A DNA stretch of 13,424 nucleotides from contig USBS01000046.1 in assembly GCA_900552915.1 (NCBI GenBank), positions 1 to 13,424 on the forward strand, in the 5' to 3' direction. The notes below the pieces were generated by a model. That model saw nothing but the letters and a program-made list of their open reading frames with translations, did no database searches and was not told where the DNA came from. The stretch comes from an uncultured Sutterella sp. (GTDB lineage Bacteria; Pseudomonadota; Gammaproteobacteria; Burkholderiales; Burkholderiaceae_F). This document shows, piece by piece, positions 7,785-13,424 of this stretch. How positions within the stretch are numbered: the stretch's first letter is position 1; every line of letters begins with the position of its first letter. Made by a program: the position numbers and the translations under genes.

Positions 7785-7925
7785 GATATCCCTCTATACC
7801 TTTTGAGCGTCCTTGGTCGGAGCGCTCTGTCTCGAATACAAAAACGATGCCTGTTCGCCCGCTTTCAACCCAAACAAAATCGAACTGCGGTCCGCGCGAA
7901 CAGTAAAGCAGAGTAAGAGTAAAGC
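7785..7925 (-). promoter_or_regulatory. ftsH upstream region with TTG-start ribosome site and leader hairpin
   Basis: A good Shine-Dalgarno, GAGGG (plus 7790-7794), precedes the TTG start by 5 nt. About 20 nt further upstream an 8-bp hairpin with one bulged base is present (plus GAGCGTCC 7805-7812 and GGAGCGCTC 7819-7827, loop TTGGTC). Because rlmE ends in a terminator, an ftsH promoter is expected here, but I could not fix a convincing -35/-10 pair. Confidence 0.4.
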
Positions 7926-7951
7926 AAAAACGGCGGTTTTGCCGCCGTTTT
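7926..7951 (-). terminator. Intrinsic terminator after rlmE
   Basis: AAAACGGCGG and CCGCCGTTTT form a perfect 10-bp stem (plus arms 7927-7936 and 7942-7951) with a 5-nt loop. On the minus strand the 3' arm runs into TTTTT. It lies 37 nt past the rlmE stop. The A and T rich flanks make it look active in both directions, but only the minus-strand gene needs it. Confidence 0.75.
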
Positions 7952-7988
7952 GCCGCGCTCATTGGTTAAAAATATTTTCTCGATTGCT

Positions 7989-8639
7989 TTATTTTGCCTT
8001 TAGGCGTCGGGCAACCACGTACATTTCGGCGCTCGAGTCGCGGCTCGCGGCAGGTTTGCGCTGCGCCACGCTCACAAAGTGCTTCTTGCAGCTTTCGATG
8101 AACTGTGAGTAGCCCGAACCCTGAAAAGCCTTCGTCACAAAGACGCCCTCGGGCTTGAGGTGTTCGACCGCAAAGTCGAGCGCAAGCTCGTTTAGGAGAA
8201 GGCTCGCGTTGGCGTCGACCATGGCGATGCCCGAAAGGTTCGGGGCCATGTCGCTGATCACCACGTCGAGCTTGTCGCCCGCAAGAATTTCATTCAATTT
8301 GTCGGCGACTTCCTGCTCGCGGAAGTCCCCCTGCAGAAACGTCACGCCGTCGATGGGCTCCATCGGCAGGATGTCCATGGCGATGATGCGCCCCTTGAGT
8401 TCGCCGTTTTTGTCGGTGAGGCGCTCGCGCACGATCTGCGTCCAGCTGCCCGGAGCACTTCCGAGATCGGCCACATTCATGCCGGGACGAAAGAGGTGCT
8501 CGGTGTCGTCGAGTTCGGTGAGTTTGTAGACCGAGCGGGCGCGATAACCCTCACGGCGGCTCTTTTTGACGAAGGGATCGTTGATGTGGCGTTCGATCCA
8601 GGCGCGGTTGGAGCGCAGTTTCTTTAGGGACTTGGGCAT
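7989..8639 (-). CDS. rlmE: 23S rRNA (uridine-2'-O-)-methyltransferase RlmE/FtsJ
   Basis: Methylates the 2'-O of U2552 in 23S rRNA late in large-subunit assembly, using S-adenosylmethionine. With the ATG at 8639 the protein is 216 residues, close to the family's 209. The catalytic tetrad K-D-K-E is intact: K39 in SVYKL, D130 in SDMAPNLSG, K170 in TKAFQG and E205 in SSAEMYVVA. The SAM-binding motif I is DLGSAPGSW (58-66). A GTG at 8666 would add nine residues (MQDAFYWFF) that do not resemble the family. Neither start has a good Shine-Dalgarno, so the choice rests on alignment of MPKSLKKLRSNRAWIERHIND with known N-termini. It heads the rlmE-ftsH-folP-glmM cluster and is divergent from yhbY, as in many proteobacteria. 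Confidence 0.95.
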   Translation of the reverse strand: MPKSLKKLRSNRAWIERHINDPFVKKSRREGYRARSVYKLTELDDTEHLFRPGMNVADLGSAPGSWTQIVRERLTDKNGELKGRIIAMDILPMEPIDGVTFLQGDFREQEVADKLNEILAGDKLDVVISDMAPNLSGIAMVDANASLLLNELALDFAVEHLKPEGVFVTKAFQGSGYSQFIESCKKHFVSVAQRKPAASRDSSAEMYVVARRLKAK

Positions 8640-8699
8640 GAAAAACCAATAAAATGCGTCCTGCACCTTTTTTCAGGCACATAGACGCAACACAATTAA

Positions 8700-9176
8700 A
8701 TGACAGAACTGATTTTAGAGCGTAACGAACGGCTGCGCCTGCGCGCCGACGCCCACCATCTCAACCCGGTCGTTCTGATCGGTGAAAAAGGCATGACGCC
8801 CGCCGTCATGAAGGAAATCGAGCGCGCGCTCGACGATCACGGCCTCGTCAAGGTCCATGTCGCAGGCGACGACCGTGAAGAACGCGAGGAAATTTACCAT
8901 ACGGTCGCCGACGAACTTTCCGCCGCCCGCATCCAAGCCATCGGCAAAATGCTCGTCTTCTACCGCGAACCCAAGGAAAAGGACGAAACCGAAAAGGAAT
9001 TGGGCCTGGCCATGCTTCGCGCCAAGTCCGAACCGGGCGCCCGCGGCATCAAAAAAGCAGCCGCCAAGAAAAAGAAAATCGTTTTGGGCAAGCCTACAAG
9101 CGCCAAAGACGCCAAGCGCAAGAGCAAAGCTCGCACCGCTGCCAAACGCAAAACCAAGAAAGCGTCCTTAGGTTAG
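8700..9176 (+). CDS. yhbY: CRM-domain RNA-binding protein YhbY (ribosome assembly factor)
   Basis: 158 residues. The N-terminal part (about 3-93) is a CRM/YhbY RNA-binding domain, with LRADAHHLNPVVLIGEKGMTPAVMKEIERALDDHGLVKVHV containing the GxxG loop (28-31), then AIGKMLVFYRE at the domain end. E. coli YhbY binds pre-50S particles and is about 97 residues; this protein has an added tail of about 60 residues. From about 112 on the tail is very rich in Lys, Ala and Arg (KKAAAKKKKIVLGK, AKRKSKARTAAKRKTKK) and is probably a disordered RNA-binding extension. The ATG at 8700 has no recognisable Shine-Dalgarno. Only 60 bp separate it from the divergent rlmE start, so both promoters must overlap this gap or the gene ends. 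A strong terminator follows at once. Confidence 0.93.
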   Translation: MTELILERNERLRLRADAHHLNPVVLIGEKGMTPAVMKEIERALDDHGLVKVHVAGDDREEREEIYHTVADELSAARIQAIGKMLVFYREPKEKDETEKELGLAMLRAKSEPGARGIKKAAAKKKKIVLGKPTSAKDAKRKSKARTAAKRKTKKASLG

Positions 9177-9197
9177 TTTGAGTTTTCTTGAGACACA

Positions 9198-9232
9198 GCC
9201 CGCAGTCCTCAACAAGGCTGCGGGCATTTTTT
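9198..9232 (+). terminator. Intrinsic terminator of yhbY
   Basis: GCCCGCAG (9198-9205) and CTGCGGGC (9218-9225) form a perfect 8-bp stem with a 12-nt loop, in which CCT and AGG may extend the stem. An A and then TTTTTT (9227-9232) follow. It starts 22 nt past the yhbY stop. Confidence 0.9.
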
Positions 9233-9297
9233 ACTTCAAACACTCTCGGCTTGGATTCGACCCGCTTCCGGAGCACAACCAAGCGTTTTCCCTAATT

Positions 9298-9340
9298 TGT
9301 GACAGCTTTGTCATTATTTGTCATAAAAGTGTCATAAACC
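9298..9340 (+). promoter_or_regulatory. Pho box (predicted PhoB binding site) upstream of the PiT gene
   Basis: Three TGTCAT units start at 9309, 9319 and 9330, and a degenerate TGTGAC unit starts at 9298, giving spacings of 11, 10 and 11 bp, about one helical turn each. The core pair TTGTCATAAAA and GTGTCATAAAC (9318-9339) differs from the enterobacterial Pho box consensus (CTGTCATA plus an A/T-rich spacer, repeated at 11 bp) mainly at the first base of each unit. It points toward the phosphate transporter starting at 9392. No clear -10 hexamer is seen downstream, which is common for PhoB-activated promoters. PhoB control is inferred. Confidence 0.8.
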
Positions 9341-9356
9341 TCTGCGAGACTGATTT

Positions 9357-9378
9357 GTTGAGTTGTTAACAACCCAAC
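9357..9378. promoter_or_regulatory. Near-perfect palindrome between Pho box and transporter start
   Basis: A perfect 12-bp palindrome GTTGTTAACAAC (9362-9373) is flanked, after one mismatched base on each side (A9361, C9374), by GTTG (9357-9360) and CAAC (9375-9378). The dyad ends 13 bp before the ATG. With no loop it is better suited to dimeric protein binding than to RNA folding. The binding protein is unknown. Confidence 0.4.
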
Positions 9379-9391
9379 CCGTGCTCAAAAA

Positions 9392-11731
9392 ATGTCTGAT
9401 TTTTACCTAGTCGTCCTCGGCTTTCTAGCCGTGCTGGCGTGCTTTGACTTGTTCGTTGGCGTCAGCAACGACGCCGTCAACTTCCTCAATTCCGCTTTGG
9501 GCTGCCGCATCGCCCGCTTCAGAACCACGATGTGGGTCGCAAGCTTGGGGGTTCTGCTCGGCGCCACCTTCTCCTCCGGGATGATGGAAATTGCCCGCTC
9601 GGGCGTCTTTCATCCGCAGATGTTCACCTTCAACGAGATCATGATCGTCTTCTTTGCCGTCATGATCGCCGACGTCCTTCTGCTTGACGCCTTCAATTCC
9701 CTGGGGTTGCCCACCTCCACCACGGTTTCGATCATTTTCGAACTGCTCGGCAGTGCGCTTGCCGCCGCTCTCTACAAGATCTACATCACGAGCGGCAGTT
9801 ATGCAGCCGTCGTCGACTACATCAACACCGCCAAAGCGCTCACGATCATTTCGGGCATCCTGATTTCCGTGGGTGTGGCCTTTGTCTCGGGCATGGTCGT
9901 TCAGTACCTGATGCGACTGCTCTTTACCTTCCACTTTGAGGCCATGTACCGCCGCATCGGCGGCATCTTCGGCGGCTTCTGCCTTACGGCCATCTTCTAC
10001 TTCCTGGTGATGAAGGGCGCCAAGGGCGCAAGCTTCATGCAGCCCGAGTGGATCGCCTGGATCAACGCCAACACAACGGTTATTCTCTTGACCCTGTTCG
10101 GCGTCTTGTCCGTCGTCTTTTCCATTCTGCTCTGGACGATCAACTTCAACGTTTTCAAGATCGTCATTTTGAGCGGTACGTTCTCCTTGGCGTTCGCCTT
10201 TGCCGGCAACGACCTTGTGAACTTCGTGGGTGTTCCGCTTGCCGCACTCGACGCCGTGCGCGACTTCATGGCCAACGGCACCGACGGCGACACCTTCATG
10301 ATGACAAGCCTTGCCGAGAAAGGCAGTAAGGCCGCCACCATCTTCCTGCTGCTTTCGGGCCTTGTGATGGTGCTCACGCTCTGGTTTTCCAAGAAGGCGC
10401 ACCGCGTCGTGCAGACTTCCATCAATCTGTCCTCGAGCCAACAGGGCGAACACGAACAATTCGGCAGCTCTTTGCCCGGCCGCATGATCGTTCGCAGCTC
10501 CATGACGCTCGGTTCCGTCATCCGTCAGATTCTGCCGATGCGTCTGCAGGGAGCTTTGCATTCGCGCTTTAAGCCGCGCAAGCTCGCCCGCGACGAACAG
10601 CCGCTGCCCTTCGACTATGTCCGCGCTTCCGTCAACCTCGTCATCAGCTCCATCCTGATTGCTTCTGCAACGAGCCTGCAGCTGCCGCTCTCGACCACCT
10701 ACGTAACCTTCATGGTGGCGATGGGCTCGAGCTTTGCCGACGGCGCCTGGGACCGTGAAACGGCCGTCTACCGCATTTCCGGTGTTCTCACCGTAATCAG
10801 CGGCTGGTTCCTCACCGCCTTTACGGCTTGTTCAGCCGCCGCCATCGTGTGTCTGCTCACCATGCTCGGCGGAACCTACATGATGATTGCGCTGATGCTC
10901 TTTGTGCTCACGCTTCTCATCCGCTCCAACTTCATCAAGAACGCCGGCAAGGAAGAGCAGGAACGCCGTCTTCAGAACGACGACTGCTACACGGTTCGCG
11001 ACGTGATCAACGAATCGGTCGGCGCGCACCTGCAGCGCAGCGTGGATCTTTACGAAGCCACGGTCAAGGCCTTCTTGAACGACAACGAATCGGCTCTGAG
11101 AAAGCTTAAGAGCGAATCGACCGACTTCTTCGACATGCTCAGCAAAGAGCGCAGCGTCTACTACGACATGGCTCAGCAGCGCAAGTCCGACACGAAGCTC
11201 GATCGAGACGCCCGCTACTGCTACTACCGCGCCTACACCGGCATGCGCGTGGTGGGCAGCAACCTGCAAAAGCTCACGACGACCGTGAAGGATCACATTG
11301 CCAACCGTCACCGCGTCTACAAGGGCGAACTCAAGGCAAACCTCATCCAGCTCGCCGCCGATCTGCAAAAGCTCGGCCGCGGCGGCAAGGGGCGCCATTC
11401 GCTTGAAGTCGTCCGCCTCAACGGCAACGACATCATCCTTGAAATCGACCGCATGCAGGAAAACCTGCTCTCCTCGATTGCAACGGAAAACATCTCGATG
11501 CGCGGCTGTGAGCTTTACCTCAACTTCCTGCAGTTTGCACGCGAGCTTGTAAACCGCTACAGCATCGTCGCGGTGCTGCAGCACGAGCTCAACGACTTGT
11601 GCGACCGCGCCAAGTCCGATGCCTCCGAGTCTGACAAGCCTCAGACCAAGAAAGAGGATCCGGCTTCGGTGAAGGGCCCGCAGAATATTCTGCGCGCACT
11701 GCACGTCACGGGCTTCGGGAAGAAATCCTAA
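9392..11731 (+). CDS. PiT-family inorganic phosphate transporter with C-terminal PhoU-like cytoplasmic domain
   Basis: 779 residues. The PiT permease part (about 1-512) has the two family repeats. The first contains GVSNDAVNFLNSALG (N26, D27) and LPTSTTVSIIFELLGSALAAAL; the second contains FAGNDLVNFVGVPLAA (N273, D274) and LPLSTTYVTFMVAMGSSFADG. Numerous hydrophobic helices are interrupted by a hydrophilic loop around 340-400. PiT proteins carry metal-phosphate with H+ or Na+ across the inner membrane. After the last membrane helix (LMLFVLTLLIRSNF, about 500-513) come about 265 polar, helix-rich residues (VRDVINESVGAHLQRSVDLY onward) that resemble the PhoU or DUF47 helical bundle; this part is inferred from pattern. 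Simple PiT proteins are much shorter, and such long fused forms are known in Bacteroidetes. No Shine-Dalgarno precedes the ATG. A Pho box upstream suggests induction under phosphate limitation. Confidence 0.9.
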   Translation: MSDFYLVVLGFLAVLACFDLFVGVSNDAVNFLNSALGCRIARFRTTMWVASLGVLLGATFSSGMMEIARSGVFHPQMFTFNEIMIVFFAVMIADVLLLDAFNSLGLPTSTTVSIIFELLGSALAAALYKIYITSGSYAAVVDYINTAKALTIISGILISVGVAFVSGMVVQYLMRLLFTFHFEAMYRRIGGIFGGFCLTAIFYFLVMKGAKGASFMQPEWIAWINANTTVILLTLFGVLSVVFSILLWTINFNVFKIVILSGTFSLAFAFAGNDLVNFVGVPLAALDAVRDFMANGTDGDTFMMTSLAEKGSKAATIFLLLSGLVMVLTLWFSKKAHRVVQTSINLSSSQQGEHEQFGSSLPGRMIVRSSMTLGSVIRQILPMRLQGALHSRFKPRKLARDEQPLPFDYVRASVNLVISSILIASATSLQLPLSTTYVTFMVAMGSSFADGAWDRETAVYRISGVLTVISGWFLTAFTACSAAAIVCLLTMLGGTYMMIALMLFVLTLLIRSNFIKNAGKEEQERRLQNDDCYTVRDVINESVGAHLQRSVDLYEATVKAFLNDNESALRKLKSESTDFFDMLSKERSVYYDMAQQRKSDTKLDRDARYCYYRAYTGMRVVGSNLQKLTTTVKDHIANRHRVYKGELKANLIQLAADLQKLGRGGKGRHSLEVVRLNGNDIILEIDRMQENLLSSIATENISMRGCELYLNFLQFARELVNRYSIVAVLQHELNDLCDRAKSDASESDKPQTKKEDPASVKGPQNILRALHVTGFGKKS

Positions 11732-11736
11732 AAGCA

Positions 11737-11754
11737 TCGTGATTTGAATCACGA
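11737..11754 (+). repeat. Short inverted repeat just after the transporter stop
   Basis: TCGTGATT (11737-11744) and AATCACGA (11747-11754) are perfect inverted copies separated by 2 nt. They begin 6 nt after the stop codon and lie directly before the main terminator hairpin. It may protect the mRNA 3' end or be an unrelated binding site; no T run follows. Confidence 0.5.
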
Positions 11755-11760
11755 CTGATC

Positions 11761-11798
11761 CGCCCCGTACAATCTTTGCGTTGTGCGGGGCGTTTTTT
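11761..11798 (+). terminator. Strong intrinsic terminator of the PiT gene
   Basis: CGCCCCGTACAA (11761-11772) pairs with TTGTGCGGGGCG (11781-11792) over 12 bp with one G-U wobble and an 8-nt loop, followed by TTTTTT (11793-11798). It ends 30 nt before the gph start codon. Confidence 0.92.
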
Positions 11799-11814
11799 GC
11801 CTTGCTGCCGAAAA

Positions 11815-11820
11815 AAGGAG
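11815..11820 (+). promoter_or_regulatory. Shine-Dalgarno site that sets the gph GTG start
   Basis: AAGGAG, 8 nt before the GTG at 11829. It decides between this GTG and an upstream in-frame TTG at 11781, which would lie in the terminator hairpin. Confidence 0.85.
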
Positions 11821-11828
11821 CTGAAATC

Positions 11829-12512
11829 GTGCGCGGACTTGTTTTATTCGATTTGGACGGAACCCTGGCCGACAGTGCCCCGGGGCTTGCCCACTCGGCC
11901 AACGTTTTGCGCACCCGCCGCGGGCTTGCTCCGCTCCCTTACGAAGCTTTAAGAGAGCACTGCGGCAGCGGTGCGGCCGGTCTTATTTGGGCTGGACTGC
12001 GCATGCCGAAGAGTGCCGAGAGCTTTGAATCGACGAAAGCCGAATTTCTTGAAAACTACGCCGAAATCATGGTGCCCTACAGCACGCTCTTTGATGGCGT
12101 TCCCGAAATGCTCGCCGAGCTCACGCGCCGCGGCTTGACCTGGGGCATCGTCACCAACAAAGTGATCGAGCTTGCGCGCCCACTGTGCGAAGCCAAAGGG
12201 ATCGCATCGGGCGCCGGCATCATCCTTTCCGGGCAAACATTCGGAGCACCCAAGCCCGCTCCCGACACACTGCTTTATGCCATGTCCGAGCTCGGCTTTA
12301 CGACACGAGAAACGCTCTACGTGGGTGACGACGCCCGCGACGCTCAGGCTGCCGCCAACGCAGGCGTCGGCTTTATCGCCGCCACTTGGGGCTACACAGG
12401 AAGCGGTCGAGCGGTTGATCAATGGGGTGCTTTGGCACTGCCCTCGCGTGTTCCGGAGCTGCCGGATCTGGCCGAAAAGCTTCTTGCCGCTAACCGGCCG
12501 CAGGCGCTTTGA
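11829..12512 (+). CDS. gph: HAD-family phosphoglycolate phosphatase-like hydrolase
   Basis: 227 residues, the usual size for Gph. The four HAD motifs are present: motif I FDLDGTLADS (nucleophile D8, acid/base D10), motif II IVTNK (T109), motif III APKPAP (K142) and motif IV GDDARD (166-171) for Mg2+. The helical cap between motifs I and II (about 17-80) fits the phosphoglycolate phosphatase subfamily. Its likely job is to dephosphorylate 2-phosphoglycolate formed during DNA repair or oxidative damage; HAD enzymes are often promiscuous, so another small phosphate ester is possible. It starts with GTG at 11829, well placed after AAGGAG. It lies 30 nt past a strong terminator, so it needs its own promoter (not recognised) or read-through. 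Its 3' end overlaps the convergent ATPase remnant by 23 bp. Confidence 0.88.
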   Translation: MRGLVLFDLDGTLADSAPGLAHSANVLRTRRGLAPLPYEALREHCGSGAAGLIWAGLRMPKSAESFESTKAEFLENYAEIMVPYSTLFDGVPEMLAELTRRGLTWGIVTNKVIELARPLCEAKGIASGAGIILSGQTFGAPKPAPDTLLYAMSELGFTTRETLYVGDDARDAQAAANAGVGFIAATWGYTGSGRAVDQWGALALPSRVPELPDLAEKLLAANRPQAL

Positions 12513-12687
12513 GCAGCCAGTCGACCAGATTGAGAACTTTGATGCCGCGCACCGTTTCGTTGACTCCGATTCGATCAAGCGTCAGGACATACTGCGGGAA
12601 AGGTTCCTTGATGCCCGCAAAAGCCGACACTTCGCGCTCAAAAACCGCTTCGTCCATCATACTGGACACTTTTGTCAAATCAATCAA
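12490..12687 (-). pseudogene. Remnant of an AAA-type ATPase with DUF4143 C-terminus
   Basis: A 65-codon frame opening with TTG and stopping in a TAG inside the 3' end of gph; a stop codon at 12694-12696 closes the frame upstream. Most of it, DEAVFEREVSAFAGIKEPFPQYVLTLDRIGVNE followed by GIKVLNLVDWLLK, closely resembles the last 50 or so residues of bacterial ATPases with an N-terminal P-loop and a C-terminal DUF4143 domain, whose ends typically read REF...I.D.YPKYVLTLD...GI...N..DFLL. The rest of such a protein, normally about 380-450 residues including Walker A and B, is absent, as uvrB occupies the adjoining DNA. It therefore looks like the leftover of a deleted accessory gene and not a working protein. 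A short independent protein cannot be ruled out; no ribosome site is visible. The match is from memory of the family, not from a search. Confidence 0.55.
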
Positions 12688-12710
12688 AAGCGTTCAGCAT
12701 AATGGACACT
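12651..12710 (-). repeat. Imperfect 20-bp direct repeat pair beside the ATPase remnant
   Basis: On the minus strand AGTGTCCATTATGCTGAACG (plus 12691-12710) and AGTGTCCAGTATGATGGACG (plus 12651-12670) match at 17 of 20 bases, 40 bp apart. The first copy begins 1 nt after the uvrB stop codon. The second overlaps codons of the ATPase remnant (V-S-S-M-M-D). Repeated subterminal sequences of this kind occur at the ends of some insertion sequences, but no transposase is present, so the origin is open. Confidence 0.6.
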
Positions 12711-12711
12711 A

Positions 12712-13424
12712 TTATCCTTCGGCATTCGTTCTGCCGTCGGTGCCGAAGGCCAGCCGTTTGAGCGCTTCGAGTCTGTCGCGCAGCACGGCCGCCTGTTCGA
12801 AATCCAAATCGCGCGCGCAGGCGAGCATCTTCTTTTCGGTGTCCTTGATCTCGCGGGCCAAAGCCTTGTCGTCCTTGATGTCGAGCCCCTTGAGCTTGCC
12901 TTCGTCCTGAGCGGACGCGTCGGGCCGATAGACGCCGTCGATGATTTCGCGCACCTCCTTCACCACGCTTCTCGGCGTAATGCCGTGCTCGAGGTTGTAC
13001 TTTTTCTGCTTTTCGCGACGGCGCTCGGTTTCGTCAATGGCCTGACGCATGGAGTCGGTCATCGTATCGGCGTAAAGAATCGCCTTGCCCTTGATGTTGC
13101 GGGCCGCGCGTCCGATCGTCTGAATGAGCGAACGCGTCGAGCGCAGGAATCCTTCCTTATCCGCGTCGAGAATCGCCACAAGCGACACTTCCGGAATGTC
13201 GAGGCCTTCGCGCAGCAGATTGATGCCAACGAGCACGTCAAATACGCCCGCACGCAAATCGCGAATGATTTCCACGCGCTCAACCGTATCGATGTCCGAA
13301 TGCAGATAACGCACTCGCACATTGTGTTCGCGCAAAAACTCCGTGAGTTCCTCGGCCATGCGCTTCGTGAGCGTCGTCACAAGCACGCGTTCGCCCGCCG
13401 CGGCTCGCTCGTTCACTTCGCCGA
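12712..13424 (-). CDS. uvrB: UvrABC excinuclease subunit UvrB, C-terminal part
   Basis: Partial gene: about 236 C-terminal residues are in the window and the frame runs off the right edge, so the apparent start at 13416 is internal. UvrB is the damage-verifying helicase-like subunit of nucleotide excision repair and recruits UvrC. Visible parts are RVLVTTLTKRMAEELTEFLRE (beginning of the second helicase domain), RYLHSDIDTVERVEIIRDLR, helicase motif V VGINLLREGLDIPEVSLVAILDADKEGFLRS, motif VI QTIGRAARN, and the C-terminal UVR domain (KALAREIKDTEKKMLACARDLDFEQAAVLRDRLEAL) that contacts UvrC. The stop is TAA at 12712-12714. No clear terminator follows; only a weak 6-bp CTTTTG/CAAAAG pair is seen about 25 nt downstream. 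Confidence 0.97.
   Translation of the reverse strand, partial: GEVNERAAAGERVLVTTLTKRMAEELTEFLREHNVRVRYLHSDIDTVERVEIIRDLRAGVFDVLVGINLLREGLDIPEVSLVAILDADKEGFLRSTRSLIQTIGRAARNIKGKAILYADTMTDSMRQAIDETERRREKQKKYNLEHGITPRSVVKEVREIIDGVYRPDASAQDEGKLKGLDIKDDKALAREIKDTEKKMLACARDLDFEQAAVLRDRLEALKRLAFGTDGRTNAEG

Noticed and set aside
7820..7870. A sigma-32-like promoter for ftsH (GTTGAAA on the minus strand near 7869).
   Set aside because: The -35-like heptamer is reasonable, but no CCCAT-type -10 lies at the right distance, so the match is too weak to call.
5307..7916. An 869-codon open frame on the plus strand opposite folP and ftsH.
   Set aside because: It is fully antisense to two unmistakable genes, its translation is His- and Arg-rich with no recognisable motif, and long antisense frames are expected in GC-rich coding DNA.
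8640..8699. Divergent promoters between rlmE and yhbY.
   Set aside because: Promoters must exist near here, but every -35/-10 pairing I tried had poor hexamers or wrong spacing (for example TAAAAT at 8650-8655 with no usable -35).
9249..9284. Inverted repeat GCTTGG/CCAAGC upstream of the Pho box.
   Set aside because: Only 6 bp with a 24-nt gap and no supporting features; likely chance.
9425..11914. Minus-strand frames of 378 and 360 codons opposite the PiT gene.
   Set aside because: Antisense to a clear membrane transporter; the products are low-complexity and rich in charged residues with no known motif.

Overview
The window looks like chromosomal core genome of a GC-rich betaproteobacterium. 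The fused phosphate transporter and the protein flavour of FtsH, RlmE and AlaS suggest a gut Burkholderiales of the Sutterellaceae type (Sutterella or Parasutterella-like). That placement is inference from protein resemblance, not from any marker search. Nearly all of the sequence is coding. No stretch over 300 bases lacks a gene; the largest gaps are about 215 bp (before the phosphate transporter) and about 204 bp (before ftsH). No tRNA, rRNA, CRISPR array or intact mobile element is visible.

Layout from left to right. (1) The 3' end of tamB (+), an outer-membrane protein translocation factor, runs in from the left edge. (2) Convergent to it on the minus strand is a two-gene unit, alaS followed by a tusA-family gene; the stop and start codons overlap (TAATG). 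(3) Upstream of that on the minus strand lies the classic rlmE-ftsH-folP-glmM cluster (rRNA methylation, membrane proteolysis, folate synthesis, peptidoglycan precursor synthesis). Here it is broken up by intrinsic terminator hairpins after rlmE, after ftsH and probably after glmM. (4) Divergent from rlmE is yhbY (+), a CRM-domain ribosome-assembly protein with a long lysine-rich tail and a strong terminator. (5) A phosphate-transport gene (+) encodes a PiT permease fused to a long C-terminal cytoplasmic helical domain, probably PhoU-like. A recognisable Pho box (four phased TGTCAT-type units) lies upstream, together with a near-perfect palindrome just before the start codon. (6) A HAD phosphatase of the Gph family (+) follows immediately after the transporter's terminator. 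(7) At the right end, on the minus strand, is a short remnant resembling the C-terminus of a DUF4143-type ATPase, next to an imperfect 20-bp direct repeat. Beyond it is the 3' part of uvrB, which runs off the right edge.

Functionally this is housekeeping: translation (alaS, rlmE, yhbY, possibly tusA), envelope (tamB, glmM, ftsH), folate (folP), DNA repair (uvrB) and metabolite repair (gph). The points most worth a second look are the Pho-box-controlled PiT fusion, the strong terminator placed about 15 nt before folP inside a conserved cluster, the possible structured leader of alaS, and the decayed ATPase fragment with its repeat between gph and uvrB. I found no convincing evidence of a new multi-gene system.
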